In this document: one piece after another, positions 40,001 to 61,424 of the stretch
How positions within the stretch are numbered: position 1 is the first letter of the stretch
Layout: every line of letters starts with the position of its first letter
NCBI GenBank assembly: GCA_020137815.1
Contig: CM035356.1
Coordinates: 7,375,211 to 7,439,210 of the forward strand
Direction of reading: 5' to 3'
Source: Hormiphora californensis
Lineage: Eukaryota > Ctenophora > Tentaculata > Cydippida > Pleurobrachiidae
Length of the DNA stretch: 64,000 bases
Position numbers and translations under genes: made by a program
The notes under the pieces: model-generated
Database searches by the model: none
Told to the model about the DNA's origin: nothing
What the model saw: only the letters and a program-made list of their open reading frames with translations

Positions 40001-40986
40001 GAGACCATGTGTTGTACTTACAAAGGGAAAGCGCATGGCTGGAAGCTTGTAAACCAGTGTTCCCTCATGCTTGTCCGTGTCAACTTTCTCTAGCAACCTC
40101 AGATCTGAAGATAAGTATCATGAGCTGTCAGTTAGGGGGTGTAGCAAAAAATCAATAAGTTCTCTAGAATCATCCCACACCGCCGAACAAACTCCCCCTC
40201 AGCATATAAATTACCCACTAGCAACCCCCTCCCCCGTATAAAACTCATCCCCCCTCACCATATAAAACTAACTCCTCTCCCCCCTCCCCTACTCACTAGC
40301 CCCTGATGGCCGCTTGTACAGCTCCTCTACAAAAGGCGGGGGTATGTGACTGTGTGAGAGATCTGGAGCACTACATACACCGTCAATACCAATTGGCCAC
40401 CGAGGGGCCACAACATCTCGCGGTACACAGTAGAGCGATCGGGGCTCCTTCAGTTTTGGTACCTGTAATTAGGGTTGGTTAGTTGTGTAGTTTTTAGATT
40501 GCTACCACAACAATATAATAATAAGGTACCCATGATAATACTAAGTTGGCAGTTATGTAATATTTGCTACTGTGAGTTACTAGAGCTAAGACACGCCCCT
40601 TCCTCAAGCGAAGATCCTGTTCGACCAATTGCTAGACCCTCTGCCCCGCGATAGCACATTTTGCAAAGAACAACGCCCAACTGTACTGAATAGTGACTAC
40701 ACTGATCCTGCCATTACCAACTGACCACCTTGTTGATGACAGTATCGACTCTGATCATCTCTTCCATCTGCTCCACAAAGTCCTCCTGTCTGAAGGGCGA
40801 CTGAAGGGTCTCCCTGGTTACACCACACGGGGTGTGTTGCCTAGCAACCAGCAGCGGGGAAGTGATGGGTTTCTGTTGCAGTGGGCTGAGTTCTCGTAAT
40901 TTCTGGCAACCTTCCAGGAACATGTCCAACTCAGCACACAACGAGTCGGCCGAGGAAAGAGATGCAGCAGATTTAACGACAGTCAT
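7004..40986 (-). CDS. Cytosolic carboxypeptidase, CCP2/CCP3 (AGBL2/AGBL3) type
   Basis: M14 zinc carboxypeptidase; the family trims glutamates from tubulin tails, mainly in cilia. Exons in gene order: 41000-40729 (first ATG 40986), 40462-40297, 40104-40022, 39854-39730, 39328-39196, 38868-38747, 38599-38341, 38025-37915, 37674-37505, 20167-20015, 19863-19746, 19543-19447, 19152-18964, 18760-18671, 18381-18304, 18122-18006, 17763-17437, 13874-13812, 13579-13487, 13177-13037, 9991-9748, 9094-9008, 8738-8498, 7378-7283, 7094-7004. All phases agree, giving about 1217 codons once two one-base gaps are allowed for. Key sequence: N-domain [29 protein letters not shown]; zinc ligands in [11 protein letters not shown] and [20 protein letters not shown] and ARDLNRNY; catalytic Glu in SFTMEATF. 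After [14 protein letters not shown] comes a long disordered basic, proline-rich tail, longer than in human AGBL2. Oddities: frame breaks near 20074 and 19838, and a 17.3-kb intron. The 5' end and tail exons are less certain than the core. Confidence 0.88.
7510..7812. repeat. About 43-bp minisatellite, 7 copies
   Basis: Near-identical units containing GGGTATTTGCTTCAAAACGG and GTTTGGAAACATCATTTCTG, in a late intron of the carboxypeptidase gene (7379-8497). Low divergence implies recent expansion. Confidence 0.95.
8388..8492. mobile_element. hAT-like MITE, copy 1, on a splice donor
   Basis: 105-bp element with ends CAGGAACCG...CGGTTCTTG, flanked by perfect 8-bp direct repeats CTTACCGT (8380-8387 and 8493-8500). 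Terminal CAG and an 8-bp duplication fit hAT elements. Read on the minus strand the duplicated target is ACGGTAAG, the donor of the exon ending at 8498, so a donor now stands on each side of the insertion. Copy 2 is 38073-38181. Confidence 0.85.
9200..9716. repeat. About 38-bp minisatellite
   Basis: Units read GGTTAGAGACAACAGCAGAG and TGGAGGCGGACAGG, about a dozen copies with small variants. It fills most of the intron between exons 9991-9748 and 9094-9008 of the carboxypeptidase gene. Confidence 0.95.
10048..10112. repeat. (CAAA)n microsatellite
   Basis: Tandem CAAA units with a single CAGA interruption. Confidence 0.97.
10337..11428. repeat. 19-bp satellite, about 57 copies
   Basis: Unit CCAGCAATGGTACATAATA with occasional ATGATAC or ATGGCCC variants. 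A 19-bp unit without stops stays open in all three minus frames, so the long MYHCWYYV-type frames are artefacts. It lies in the carboxypeptidase intron 9992-13036. Confidence 0.97.
11650..12640. repeat. AT-rich repeat with GTGCAAGGGC motifs and poly-C
   Basis: Several diverged copies of a unit combining GAAAGTTTCAAGTCGATATT with GGTGCAAGGGC and its complement GCCCTTGCACC; near 12087-12110 the two forms make a hairpin. A long C-run lies at 12488-12512. No open frame of note. Still intron of the carboxypeptidase gene. Confidence 0.75.
12640..12830. repeat. About 49-bp minisatellite, 4 copies
   Basis: Units contain AATACCTGAAATACGGTACT and ACTCTACCTGTAACGGTACA. Confidence 0.92.
13322..13486. 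repeat. Minisatellite carrying copies of a splice donor
   Basis: Each unit has the dyad ACCATGGTAACCATGGT followed by TTTCTTACCTG. On the minus strand TTTCTTACCTG reads CAG|GTAAGAAA, the donor of the carboxypeptidase exon ending at 13487. Near-identical donors occur at about 13355, 13401 and 13437, besides the true one at 13481-13486. Confidence 0.85.
13590..13682. repeat. G-run array, possible quadruplex
   Basis: Repeated GGGGGTTAAAA and GGGGGTAAAGAA give seven or more runs of three to five G on the plus strand, just upstream of exon 13579-13487 in its direction of transcription. Confidence 0.7.
13875..16165. repeat. About 79-bp minisatellite with G7-G11 tracts, near 29 copies
   Basis: Unit: a run of 7-11 G, then TATGCTCTCTTTGGTGATCA, TAGAATCTTGGTATAGAAAG and TGTGTGTTCGTGCGTGAATC. 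Units are almost identical apart from G-run length. It abuts the acceptor side of the small carboxypeptidase exon 13874-13812, whose acceptor region reads ACTCTCTTTGG, shared with the unit. Confidence 0.95.
18845..18956. repeat. GTTACCATGGTAACCACT repeats
   Basis: Four spaced copies of a dyad around CCATGG, ending beside the donor of exon 19152-18964. Related dyads occur at 13322-13486, 19663-19735 and 60112. Confidence 0.85.
20272..20320. repeat. Perfect 24-bp inverted repeat
   Basis: CCTAAACTCAAGACAGACTC and its four following bases are mirrored exactly after a single central A, making a 49-bp perfect palindrome. It lies about 100 bases upstream of exon 20167-20015. Confidence 0.9.
20502..20677. 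mobile_element. Long-TIR MITE-like element, family T, copy 1
   Basis: Inverted ends of about 65 bp (AATGAAATTAGTGGGCCGAA ... CAACTAATTTCAATTAGTTT). The same element is at 36290-36482 in the opposite orientation. Homology continues outside the hairpin (CATTTTTGGGAT and GGAATCGCGAAATTG), so the hairpin may belong to a longer repeat. Confidence 0.8.
21647..22474 (+). CDS. Rhodopsin-like GPCR, orphan
   Basis: Single open frame of 275 residues from the ATG at 21647, an integral membrane receptor. Seven hydrophobic segments are visible, starting with [20 protein letters not shown] (TM1) and [19 protein letters not shown] (TM2). The TM3 end reads [11 protein letters not shown] in place of a classical DRY. 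TM7 carries NAAINPLVI, a form of NPxxY without the Tyr, and a cysteine pair LCCHS follows as a possible palmitoylation site. An in-frame ATG lies at 21566, but an acceptor-like CCCTCCCTCAG ends at 21630, so the 5' end could be a second exon. It lies antisense inside the carboxypeptidase intron 20168-37504. The ligand is unknown; the degenerate motifs suggest a lineage-specific receptor. Confidence 0.85.
   Translation: MSSYQLQAWSVVAIGTAGILCNAFSLYYNFKRKGFPRQLYMVLNFIDLSVCVTGLMYTIEIIHYNQVYEETGWTRLLLYVLANQTSGLWTCIIGGARLLVMSRPFYQINKTAFWSISTMLLVMGTIPQGTLIINITNDYLYRLHRINFGCAIGVILVNLVLTVWTGILLNRKSDIAAERDKQRRNAAVTVVLLGVVFLLTNISGAVLWGLWSYGFYSDIYEVAESILLVLMVVNAAINPLVILRKQLVSLCCHSQLESIRSMFRNNKVSAEVSGT
22475..23435. 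other. Intronic stretch, no supported gene
   Basis: Open frames on both strands at 22604-22999 have no recognisable domain and mirror each other. A GTTCAAGTCCC string at 23024 resembles a pol III B box, but no A box or tRNA fold was found. Confidence 0.4.
23436..23605. repeat. Minisatellite AGCTACCCTACCCCTCA...CTC
   Basis: Short irregular units of CAGCTACCCTACC with ATCTACTCCATCTCT. The same repeat resumes at 31965 on the far side of the LINE, so the LINE entered this array or its edge. Confidence 0.85.
23675..23688. other. Target-site duplication, left copy
   Basis: ATCTCTATGCTTCC; an identical 14-mer lies at 31934-31947, directly after the (TAGA)n end of the LINE. Confidence 0.88.
28145..28770 (+). 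pseudogene. LINE endonuclease domain, broken
   Basis: APE-type endonuclease of the LINE. The EPY motif is in one frame (28170-28258), [15 protein letters not shown] in the next, then SDTNAHSTI around 28475, whose Asp-Asn-Ala-His block belongs to the active site. Frame changes between the blocks show it is not translatable. Confidence 0.75.
29365..30620 (+). pseudogene. LINE reverse transcriptase domain, broken
   Basis: Fragments in changing frames: [46 protein letters not shown] and [15 protein letters not shown], then a damaged FADD box at 30042-30058. Downstream text ([24 protein letters not shown]) matches the thumb region of I/R1-type RTs. Confidence 0.8.
30800..31330 (+). pseudogene. 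LINE RNase H domain, broken
   Basis: [12 protein letters not shown] carries the first catalytic Asp of RNase H, followed by a stop; [17 protein letters not shown] near 31180 is the C-terminal signature with its conserved Asp. The remainder is too shifted to follow. Confidence 0.75.
31934..31947. other. Target-site duplication, right copy
   Basis: ATCTCTATGCTTCC, identical to 23675-23688. Confidence 0.88.
31965..32390. repeat. Minisatellite with internal inversion
   Basis: Units of about 35 bp (CTCAGCTTCCCTACCTCCCA, TTTACTCCAT) run to about 32272, then the array continues in reverse complement (GGTAGGGAAGCTGAGAGATG) to 32385, making a large palindrome. Confidence 0.9.
32390..33125. other. 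Intronic stretch, nothing identified
   Basis: No exon, RNA gene or clear repeat was found apart from a small AAGAAGACGTCATAAA duplication near 32490-32530. Confidence 0.5.
33126..33677 (+). mobile_element. 5'-truncated CR1/L2-like LINE, 3' end
   Basis: The frame from 33171 to the stop at 33309 reads [20 protein letters not shown] then [10 protein letters not shown], the usual C-terminus of CR1/L2-type LINE proteins. About 300 bases of 3' UTR follow, ending GGCGGTATATAAGCGCGGAA and (ATT)n, a typical tail for this group. Oriented plus. Confidence 0.82.
33678..34385. other. Intronic stretch upstream of GPCR 2
   Basis: No coding signal found. A short GCCCGCTCGCCCTACGGGCG stem lies at 33691-33710, and TTATCTCTCAAG immediately before the ATG at 34386 could be an acceptor of a 5' untranslated exon. 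Confidence 0.45.
34386..35396 (+). CDS. Rhodopsin-like GPCR, orphan
   Basis: Intronless open frame of 336 residues, an integral membrane receptor. The extracellular N-terminus has NGT and NVT glycosylation sequons. Seven membrane segments: TM1 from [22 protein letters not shown]2 with [14 protein letters not shown]3 ending [13 protein letters not shown] in place of DRY, TM5 from [22 protein letters not shown]6 after [14 protein letters not shown], and TM7 with [10 protein letters not shown], an NPxxY variant. A serine/threonine-rich cytosolic tail follows. The LAISD block in TM2 and the NP in TM7 support class A. It lies antisense in the same large carboxypeptidase intron as the receptor at 21647. 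I see no close similarity between the two beyond the family features. Confidence 0.9.
   Translation: MGIISCNGTTENVDEYLGNVTELENNRKIMLYVTLPPALLGVSLNILCLVFFLSKDRKGLGNQILIGLAISDVMVCICSPVFLSFPFQNSSSWAPVAQAFAAVSFGLTQIFMLTLWYLRVVSIYKPLKLIKPKNIYIGISAQIALSCVSAVSVGIGSEKYFGFSGYVGEGKYISLLVVELLTWASFASLVILLVVYLILFFMTWRALRILKNQVSIATEENLGVKKRALNTLQILIAVQLYTVAFQTAAEVYILVLLYRLIKANEGVDCIGPEGDLYDAWSWVLSFFVQCVVSSLANPVIHIARTRNLNAWVRNMFRPAQRSVSSATVETTQTAKL
35470..36289. repeat. Dispersed repeat with clustered TGACGTCA sites
   Basis: Shares stretches with 63560-64000: TCATTTTTCAGACTCTGACC-like text, AAAAAACGAAGA...GTGG.AAAGAGAATTG, TAAGGGTC.TAAA.CGCGTC, and CGCCATAGCGATCTGAAATC versus CACCGTAGCC at the window end. 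Between 36133 and 36200 there are at least five GACGTC cores. A lone direct repeat of unknown class. Confidence 0.65.
36290..36482. mobile_element. Long-TIR MITE-like element, family T, copy 2
   Basis: TACCAAAACTAATTGAAATT ... AATTTCAATTAGTTTTGGTA with arms of about 65 bp and a unique centre; reverse orientation to 20502-20677. Confidence 0.85.
36620..36640. repeat. Poly-G run
   Basis: About 20 consecutive G; such runs are commonly mis-sized in assemblies. Confidence 0.9.
37796..37886. mobile_element. Inverted-repeat element, family M, copy 2
   Basis: TTGGTATCGAAATTACCCCT ... AGGGGTAATTTCGTTACCAA, with inner stem GGCACG TTTTAG CGTGCC. Flanks AAAGTCTTT and AATGTCTTT agree at 8 of 9 bases. 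It lies 28 bases beyond the donor of carboxypeptidase exon 38025-37915. Confidence 0.78.
38073..38181. mobile_element. hAT-like MITE, copy 2
   Basis: 109 bp, ends CAGGAACCGACC...GGTCGGTTCCTG, with perfect 8-bp flanking repeats ATTATCTT (38065-38072 and 38182-38189). Reverse orientation to the copy at 8388-8492; the two share an interior containing GGTCACGTGAC. It lies about 47 bases upstream of exon 38025-37915. Confidence 0.88.
38613..38672 (-). pseudogene. Partial copy of carboxypeptidase exon start
   Basis: TTCTCAG then ACGGAAGGACTGTAAAGGTG repeats, with a few changes, the acceptor and first 40 bases of the true exon 38599-38341. Reading on, the copy gives [13 protein letters not shown] and then intron. 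Confidence 0.85.
38880..38972. repeat. (GA)n-rich tract
   Basis: GAGAGAGGGTGAGAGAGGGT units in the intron between two carboxypeptidase exons. Confidence 0.9.
38976..39022 (-). pseudogene. Partial copy of carboxypeptidase exon start
   Basis: A near-identical copy of 38828-38880: the acceptor CTAG and first about 40 bases of exon 38868-38747 (TCGGGGAGTTTGTATAACGA), placed upstream of the true exon in the direction of transcription. Confidence 0.88.
39440..39625 (-). pseudogene. Two partial copies of an acceptor and exon start
   Basis: CCGTTTTCAG|TGGGCCGTACGAGT at 39453-39490 duplicates the acceptor and start of exon 39328-39196; a more diverged CTTCCAG|TGGTCCGTACTC lies at 39602-39620. Between them GGTGGGGGTGAAA text is repeated. 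Confidence 0.82.
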
Positions 40987-41009
40987 TGCCCCAGCTCTAT
41001 CTACAACAA

Positions 41010-41162
41010 GCAAGAGAGGGAGAGGGAGAGATGGGATTAGAAAAAAGAGGGAGAGATAGAAAAAAGAGGGGGAGAGATAGAAAAAAGAGGGGGAGAGAGA
41101 TAGAAAAAAGAGGGGGAGATAGAAAAAAGAGGGAGAGAGAGAGAGAAAAGAGGGGGGAGAAG
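41010..41162. repeat. GGGGAGAGATAGAAAAAAGA repeat
   Basis: Purine-rich units immediately upstream of the first supported carboxypeptidase exon. The stretch 41163-42316 otherwise shows only the GA tract below and no supported exon; the promoter or 5' UTR exon of the carboxypeptidase gene should lie here. Confidence 0.85.
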
Positions 41163-41607
41163 ACAGAAAGACTAACTGACAGTGTGACAATCTGGAGACA
41201 AGCTATAGGAGAGGAGTGTAATGAAAGCCCTGCTTTAGACACTGCGTGCACTGCACTAGGATGTTTTAAAACCTTCTCTCTCTGTCTCTGTCTGAGGATT
41301 TATGCTTGCGGCCAGGTTGAATTCGGCCGCCTCAGATTTTATAAAGAGCACACACCTCTCCTCCCCTCCTCTATTAGTGATTGACACACCGAACCTGTCT
41401 AGAGAGCGTCATTTATTGACCTAATCACGTGATATCTATCGGCAATGATACTGATATCAGTATCACGTGGTACTAGTATGACTATTGACTGGCCACATGT
41501 CTAATGATAAAGTGGCTTATGCAGCCGTATGTGTGTGTGTGTGTGGGAGTAGGATTCGCCGTGCATGTGTACAAGCTAACTTGTGTGGGACAAGATATAT
41601 ACCGACA

Positions 41608-41746
<139 letters not shown>

Positions 41747-42316
41747 GATAGGAAGGCCAACGGAGAATCAGAATCAGACAACTCACTAGGAGAACAGGAG
41801 CTGAGAAGAAGGGAGAGGGAATAACAAAAGAGACCACATTGGTGAAAGAACACATTTTGAGAAATGGTCGACATCCGGTCTAGGAATTCAGTGATGTAAT
41901 GATCACCAATCATGACAATGGCTTGATACTAGAATGATTTAAACATGTTCGATCTCATCATTATGTTTCCGGCAACTCCTATATTCGAACCTCCCCCTGT
42001 TGCACTAGCTATTGTAGATCATTTCAAATGATGACTCATCATGTAGCACCCCCACGCGTTGTTTTGATGAGTCATTTAAATCATGCATGGGCCGACTAGA
42101 GAGCTAGGTCTATTTCGACATGTGATCCTAACGAACAATTTTAACAGTTAAATTTAAAACTGATGTGTATATCAGATCCTAAAAAAGTAGCGGCATTCAG
42201 ATATAAACATATCGGGGCAGCTCATTCTCTCACTCTGCCTTGTCCGACTCTCTCTCTCCCCGTACCCTGCGACGACTACAAATGTAAAAGATCAGGGTTA
42301 GAACACAAACTCTCAC

Positions 42317-49428
<7,112 letters not shown>

Positions 49429-49439
49429 CTAGGAATTAA

Positions 49440-50265
49440 ACTACATACCAGGCAACCAGTTAACACAGTGCTCTGACTAGACAGAAACAATAAAAATAGG
49501 TCTAGGAATTAAGCAACGAATTGGCGAACAATACAAAGCTAAAAAAAGATCTCAGTCATCATGATCGCTCCTATTCATTATTCTCACTCTTGGACAGCCT
49601 AGTATAGGCACATTACTTGGACAGTTTATAGTGAGACCAGCTACTACTCCATGTCAAATGTAACAATGTAGTGAGTCGAGAGTTCATGATGTTGTGGCTT
49701 AAATTTAACAATTCCTGCTGCAAGTGCAGCGAGAGATCACGATGATGATGAGATTTAAGAAGAGAGTGTGGGAGGGATGAAAAATGAAAGATTTATAACT
49801 TGTTGCAAAAAACATGCTAAAGACTGAGTCGTTTCTCAGTAACAAGAGAACGAGTTAAAAAGTTAAAACGAATAATAGTAGGAGGATATGTGTGTTAAGT
49901 CATGTCCGAATTAGAGCTTTCATGGCCAAACTACCAATAAGATGAAATAGCAAAAGGCACGAGTGATAAAAAGACTTTTTTTGTGAACAGGAAAGCAATG
50001 TATTGATTCTTGGATTGAACAAGCAAGGCGACCATCAAAGGAAAATTCGCCCTGTCTGAAATCAGCGACTTGATCTAAGCACACTGTTTTGAGAATCAAA
50101 ACGGGGTCTGGTGGCGCCAGACAGGACTCTTTGCATCATCAACAGATAAATGTAAATGGTCAATAAACAAGTGGGAATATGTCGTGTGGAACTGGATACA
50201 TGCGAAGGAGCACTACACACGACTCTCCGATCCTTCCTCAAAGGGCAACAAACATTACAAACAGT
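49440..50265. other. No supported gene
   Basis: Contains a repeat of GGTCTAGGAATTAA (49425 and 49499), whose complement includes the acceptor of exon 49428-49300, and a fragment GAGAATCAAAACGGG..CTGG.GGCGCCAGA (50090-50125) shared with 17088-17120. No exon was identified. Confidence 0.5.
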
Positions 50266-50269
50266 CACG

Positions 50270-50412
50270 GAAAGAGAGAGAGAGAGAGAGAGAGAGGAGG
50301 AGAGAGAAGAGGAGAGAGAGAGAGAGAGAAAGAGAGAGAAGACAGAGACAGAGAGAGAGAGAGAGCAGAGAGAGAGAGGAGGAGAGAGAGACAGAGAGAG
50401 GACGAGAGAGAT

Positions 50413-50447
<35 letters not shown>

Positions 50448-50468
50448 AGAGAAGAGCGAGAGAGAAAA
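50270..50468. repeat. (GA)n-rich tract
   Basis: GA repeats broken by GGAG and GACA. Confidence 0.95.
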
Positions 50469-50524
50469 GGCGTTGACTAACCAACGTTTCACCAACCATT
50501 TTAAAACCACTGCACTGTCAGAGA

Positions 50525-50780
50525 GATCTTTTTAAACCCCCCCCTTTTTTTTTTAAATTTTTTTGGGAAAAAAAAAAAATTTTTTCCTCTCCCCCTTTTT
50601 TTTTTCATAATTAAAATGCTTTCCCCATTTTAAAAAAAAAAACCCAAAACAAATTTTTTTAAAATCCAATCTTCTCTCCCCCCCTTTTTCCTTCCTTTTC
50701 CTCTCTCTTTTCTCTTTTCTTTTTTCTCCTCATACCTTATAAATCCACCATTTTCTTTCTCCCCGTGCCTTTTATCTTAC
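50525..50780. other. Homopolymer-inflated patch
   Basis: Runs such as CCCCCCCTTTTTTTTTTT and AAAAAAAAAAAATTTTTT between two microsatellites; same texture as 43290-43960. Confidence 0.6.
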
Positions 50781-50787
50781 TTACTCT

Positions 50788-50908
<121 letters not shown>

Positions 50909-51194
50909 ATCTGTCGTTCCCATTCTCTCCACCGTCCATGAGACTGTTTGTCTTGTCTCTCATGCACTTGTTTTTGTGTGATCGACAACTTTTGTAGTTG
51001 AAAACAGCCATTTTAAACATTTTCTTCGTCACTTCTTCTTGTGTAATTACCAATTTGTGTACCAGCTGTACTCTGTACAAAATAATAGCATGTCATCAGT
51101 GTTTTGACAGCGAAATAAGTGAAATTTGGGTTTGAAACAGTGTAGCTGACTTTTGTGTTTTACAGAGTCCCGGCCTCTTTACTTTCCCTCCTCC

Positions 51195-52150
51195 TAGCAA
51201 TTGCACTAAATCGAGCCGACTACCTCCCTCTTAGCAATTGCACTAAATCGAGCCGACTACCTCCCTCCTAGCAATTGCACTAAATCGAGCCGACTACCTC
51301 CCTCCTAGCAATTGCACTAAATCGAGCCGACTACCTCTCTCCTAGCAATTGCACTAAATCGAGCCGACTACCTTCCTCCTAGCAATTGCACTAAATCGAG
51401 CCGACTACCTCCCTCCTAGCAATTGCACTAAATCGAGCCGACTACCTCCCTCCTAGCAATTGCACTAAATCGAGCCGACTACCTCCATCCTAGCAATTGC
51501 ACTAAATCGAGCCGACTACCTCCCTCCTAGCAATTGCACTAAATCGAGCCTACTACCTTCCTCCTAGCAATTGCACTAAATCGAGCCGACTACCTACCTC
51601 CTAGCAATTGCACTAAATCGAGCCGACTACCTTCCTCCTAGCAATTGCACTAAACCGAGCCGACTACCTACCTCCTTGCAATTGCACTAAATCGAGCAGA
51701 CTACCTCCCTCTTAGCAATTGCACTAAATCGAGCCGACTACCTCCCTCCTAGCAATTGCACTAAACCGAGCCGACTACCTCCCTCCTAGCAATTGCACTA
51801 AATCGAGCCGACTACCTACCTCCTAGCAATTGCACTAAATCGAGCCGACTACCTTCCTCCTAGCAATTGCACTAAACCGAGCCGACTACCTACCTCCTTG
51901 CAATTGCACTAAATCGAGCAGACTACCTCCCTCTTAGCAATTGCACTAAATCGAGCCGACTACCTCCCTCCTAGCAATTGCACTAAACCGAGCCGACTAC
52001 CTCCCTCCTAGCAATTGCACTAAATCGAGCCGACTACCCCCCTCCTAGCAATTGCACTAAATCGAGCCGACTACCTCCCTCCTAGCAATTGCACTAAATC
52101 GAGCCGACTACCTCTCTCCTAGCAATTGCACTAAATCGAGCCGACTACCT
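51195..52150 (+). repeat. 37-bp minisatellite made of a splice acceptor and exon start, 26 copies
   Basis: Unit TAGCAATTGCACTAAATCGA followed by GCCGACTACCTCCCTCC. The CCTCCCTCCTAG part is a pyrimidine tract with AG, and the rest is the first codons (IALNRADY) of the exon that continues without a break after the last unit. Units differ by only a few substitutions. Confidence 0.93.
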
Positions 52151-52430
52151 GCGGGAAGCTGGGGCGTCCCTGTTAATCTGCGATGAGACGGTCTCTCAGC
52201 TCTTTCTCCGGCTTTACCGAGACAGCTTTGAGAGAGAACACTATCGGATGAAGCGGGCTACAGATCCACCAACTACAGCTGACCGTGGCGGTGGTGGTGG
52301 TGGTGGTGGTGGAGGTGGTCAAAATGGGAATATTGGGCCATGCAAAGCAACTAGTGGAGGTGGTCGAAGTGGTAGTGGAATATACGCTGGGAAACCTCAA
52401 CAGCTCCTCGCCAAGAGATTTGGTGGGTGA
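52123..52430 (+). CDS. Unrecognised protein, last exon
   Basis: Plus-strand frame starting at the acceptor TAG|CA (52120-52122), phase 1, and running to TGA at 52428. It reads IALNRADYLREAGASLLICD, ETVSQLFLRLYRDSFEREHY, then a glycine run from (GGT)n at 52288-52318, and ends KPQQLLAKRFGG. The first 40 residues look helical, possibly coiled-coil; I do not recognise the family. GTGGGTGAT overlaps the stop codon and could act as a donor, so this may not be the terminal exon. Upstream exons were not located. Any of the 26 upstream acceptor copies could compete with the true one. Confidence 0.6.
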
Positions 52431-53290
52431 TCTATGTGTGACCTGTGTGTGTGTGTGTGTGACCTGTGTGTGTGACCTGTGTGTCAGTGTGTGACCTGTG
52501 TTTGAAATTTGTGTGAACTCTTTGAACTGTATTTCATTGTGAAGCATTTATTTCAGTTTTGTCCACTGGTGAGACAGGATCATTCAAAGTTTTGTTTAGC
52601 AATACACCATGTCGTATTCAGAAGGATCGGAACTGAAATACCGTGGCCTAATTTGAACAGTGTTTCCATGGGTACTACAGTTTCAAGTTCTCTCAGAAAC
52701 ATATTCCAGATCATTGCTCTTCTAACTGCAGTTATAGGTGAGACTTGCATAGCAAGGACTCTCTCCACTACTGTAGAGAAATACCCTCTTACTAACGACC
52801 ACTACCACCGTCTTCAATGACTGTTATAACCAGCTGCCCCTCTCCTGATCTCGTTCCGTCTGCAGCTGCTGCAGTACCCATCTGTTGGAGGGCGCGGCGC
52901 TGTGAAGTTAACTAAAGCACACAACTTACCCACCCAGCATGAATCTGTGCGCCGCGCGCAGATTCAGGGTGCCCTAACTTTTTTGGGGCTTCAGGACCAT
53001 CAATGATGTCCGATGACATCATCAATAACGTTGTTTTTGCAGTTTTCTAGTTACATATAACACCAAACATATTGTTTCACAGAATGATTTAATACGAAAA
53101 ACTGACATTCTCGTTTTCAAAAGGTTTTACTTTCCAGTATTCAAGTTATTCAATCTTCACATCCCCTATAATAACAAGCCTTTGACCTTTCAAGACTCTT
53201 CCATTTTGGTCAATATAAATGTACACTACTACACAGATCCCACACAGACCGCGTCCATCAAACTATGGTTCTCCCATCTTCTCCTCGAAT
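52431..53290. other. Intergenic, convergent 3' ends
   Basis: Short GTGTGACCT repeats at 52437-52500 and an inverted CTGCGCGCGGCGC pair near 52888-52960; no supported exon. It lies between plus- and minus-strand gene ends. Confidence 0.5.
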
Positions 53291-60519
<7,229 letters not shown>

Positions 60520-60631
60520 CTATAACAGGGGGAAACCGAATGAAATGGAACTTTATCAATGGTAGTATAATCATGGCCAGGTCTGCTAATGGCCATGTCG
60601 GTAACTACAGACAGGACTCAAAGAAGCTTCT

Positions 60632-60632
60632 C

Positions 60633-60675
<43 letters not shown>

Positions 60676-60695
60676 GAGAGAGCGAGAAGAGGAGA

Positions 60696-60730
<35 letters not shown>

Positions 60731-60794
60731 GAGGAGAGAGAGGAGGAGAGAGAGGAGAGGGAGAAGAGGAGAGAGAGAGAGAGAGAGAGAGAAA
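60632..60794. repeat. (GA)n-rich tract
   Basis: GA repeat with GGAGGAG breaks, upstream of the first seen exon of the 53291-60519 gene. Confidence 0.95.
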
Positions 60795-61182
60795 GCATTT
60801 GTAACGGCGCCCATTAACAAGTATAATCTGAATGATGTAAGCACGATGTAGGACGTAGCCAGGTATAATGGTATGTTATAATTGAGTTTCTAGCAAATGA
60901 TTCAAGGATGAGATTAGCAGGATAGCAAATATTAACGTTTTATTCAAGCCTCCGTGGTGAGCCTGTTATACAACCCAAATGGTGGAGCGGAAAGTCAAAA
61001 CGGGCAAGTCTTGAGTCATGTACCAGTGGTGCTCTGTCATTAGTCATATTGGCCGCCCGTACGGCGCACAGCGCCGCCCAGTGCCCATGACGCACCGACA
61101 CGGTCCACGTCGCACAAAAAACATTCAATGTCAGTGTAGACAATATATTGGCGAAGCACCACTGTACCATACAAAATTTGTA

Positions 61183-61223
61183 AAAAATTTCTATGATTTG
61201 TATTACAAATCATAGAAATTTTT
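61183..61223. repeat. Perfect 20-bp inverted repeat
   Basis: AAAAATTTCTATGATTTGTA and its exact reverse complement around one T. It lies about 200 bases past the stop codon of the downstream GNAT gene and could form a strong hairpin in its 3' region. Confidence 0.85.
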
Positions 61224-61424
61224 CTTCGAATCGATCCCCGATCACCGTTTTTGTTTTACTATTTTCAGAATTCAGGAAGTCGTTTATCGAGGTGAATTAC
61301 ACGAATGACAAGTTGTTCTATGCATATGAATGAACTAATTTTATACACAACAAATTCAAACCCAAAATTAATCACACTGTACATTTTTTACAAGAAAATC
61401 AATTAGCATTTTAAGAAGAAGTCA

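Noticed and set aside
51195-52150. Minisatellite as a translated repeat domain
   Set aside because: The 37-bp period shifts frame in each unit and the unit contains TAG and TAA stops in the exon's own frame or the next.
52173-52547. Minus-strand frame with Thr/Ser-rich repeats
   Set aside because: It is the antisense of the Gly-run exon and of GT repeats; the plus frame has the acceptor and a better composition.
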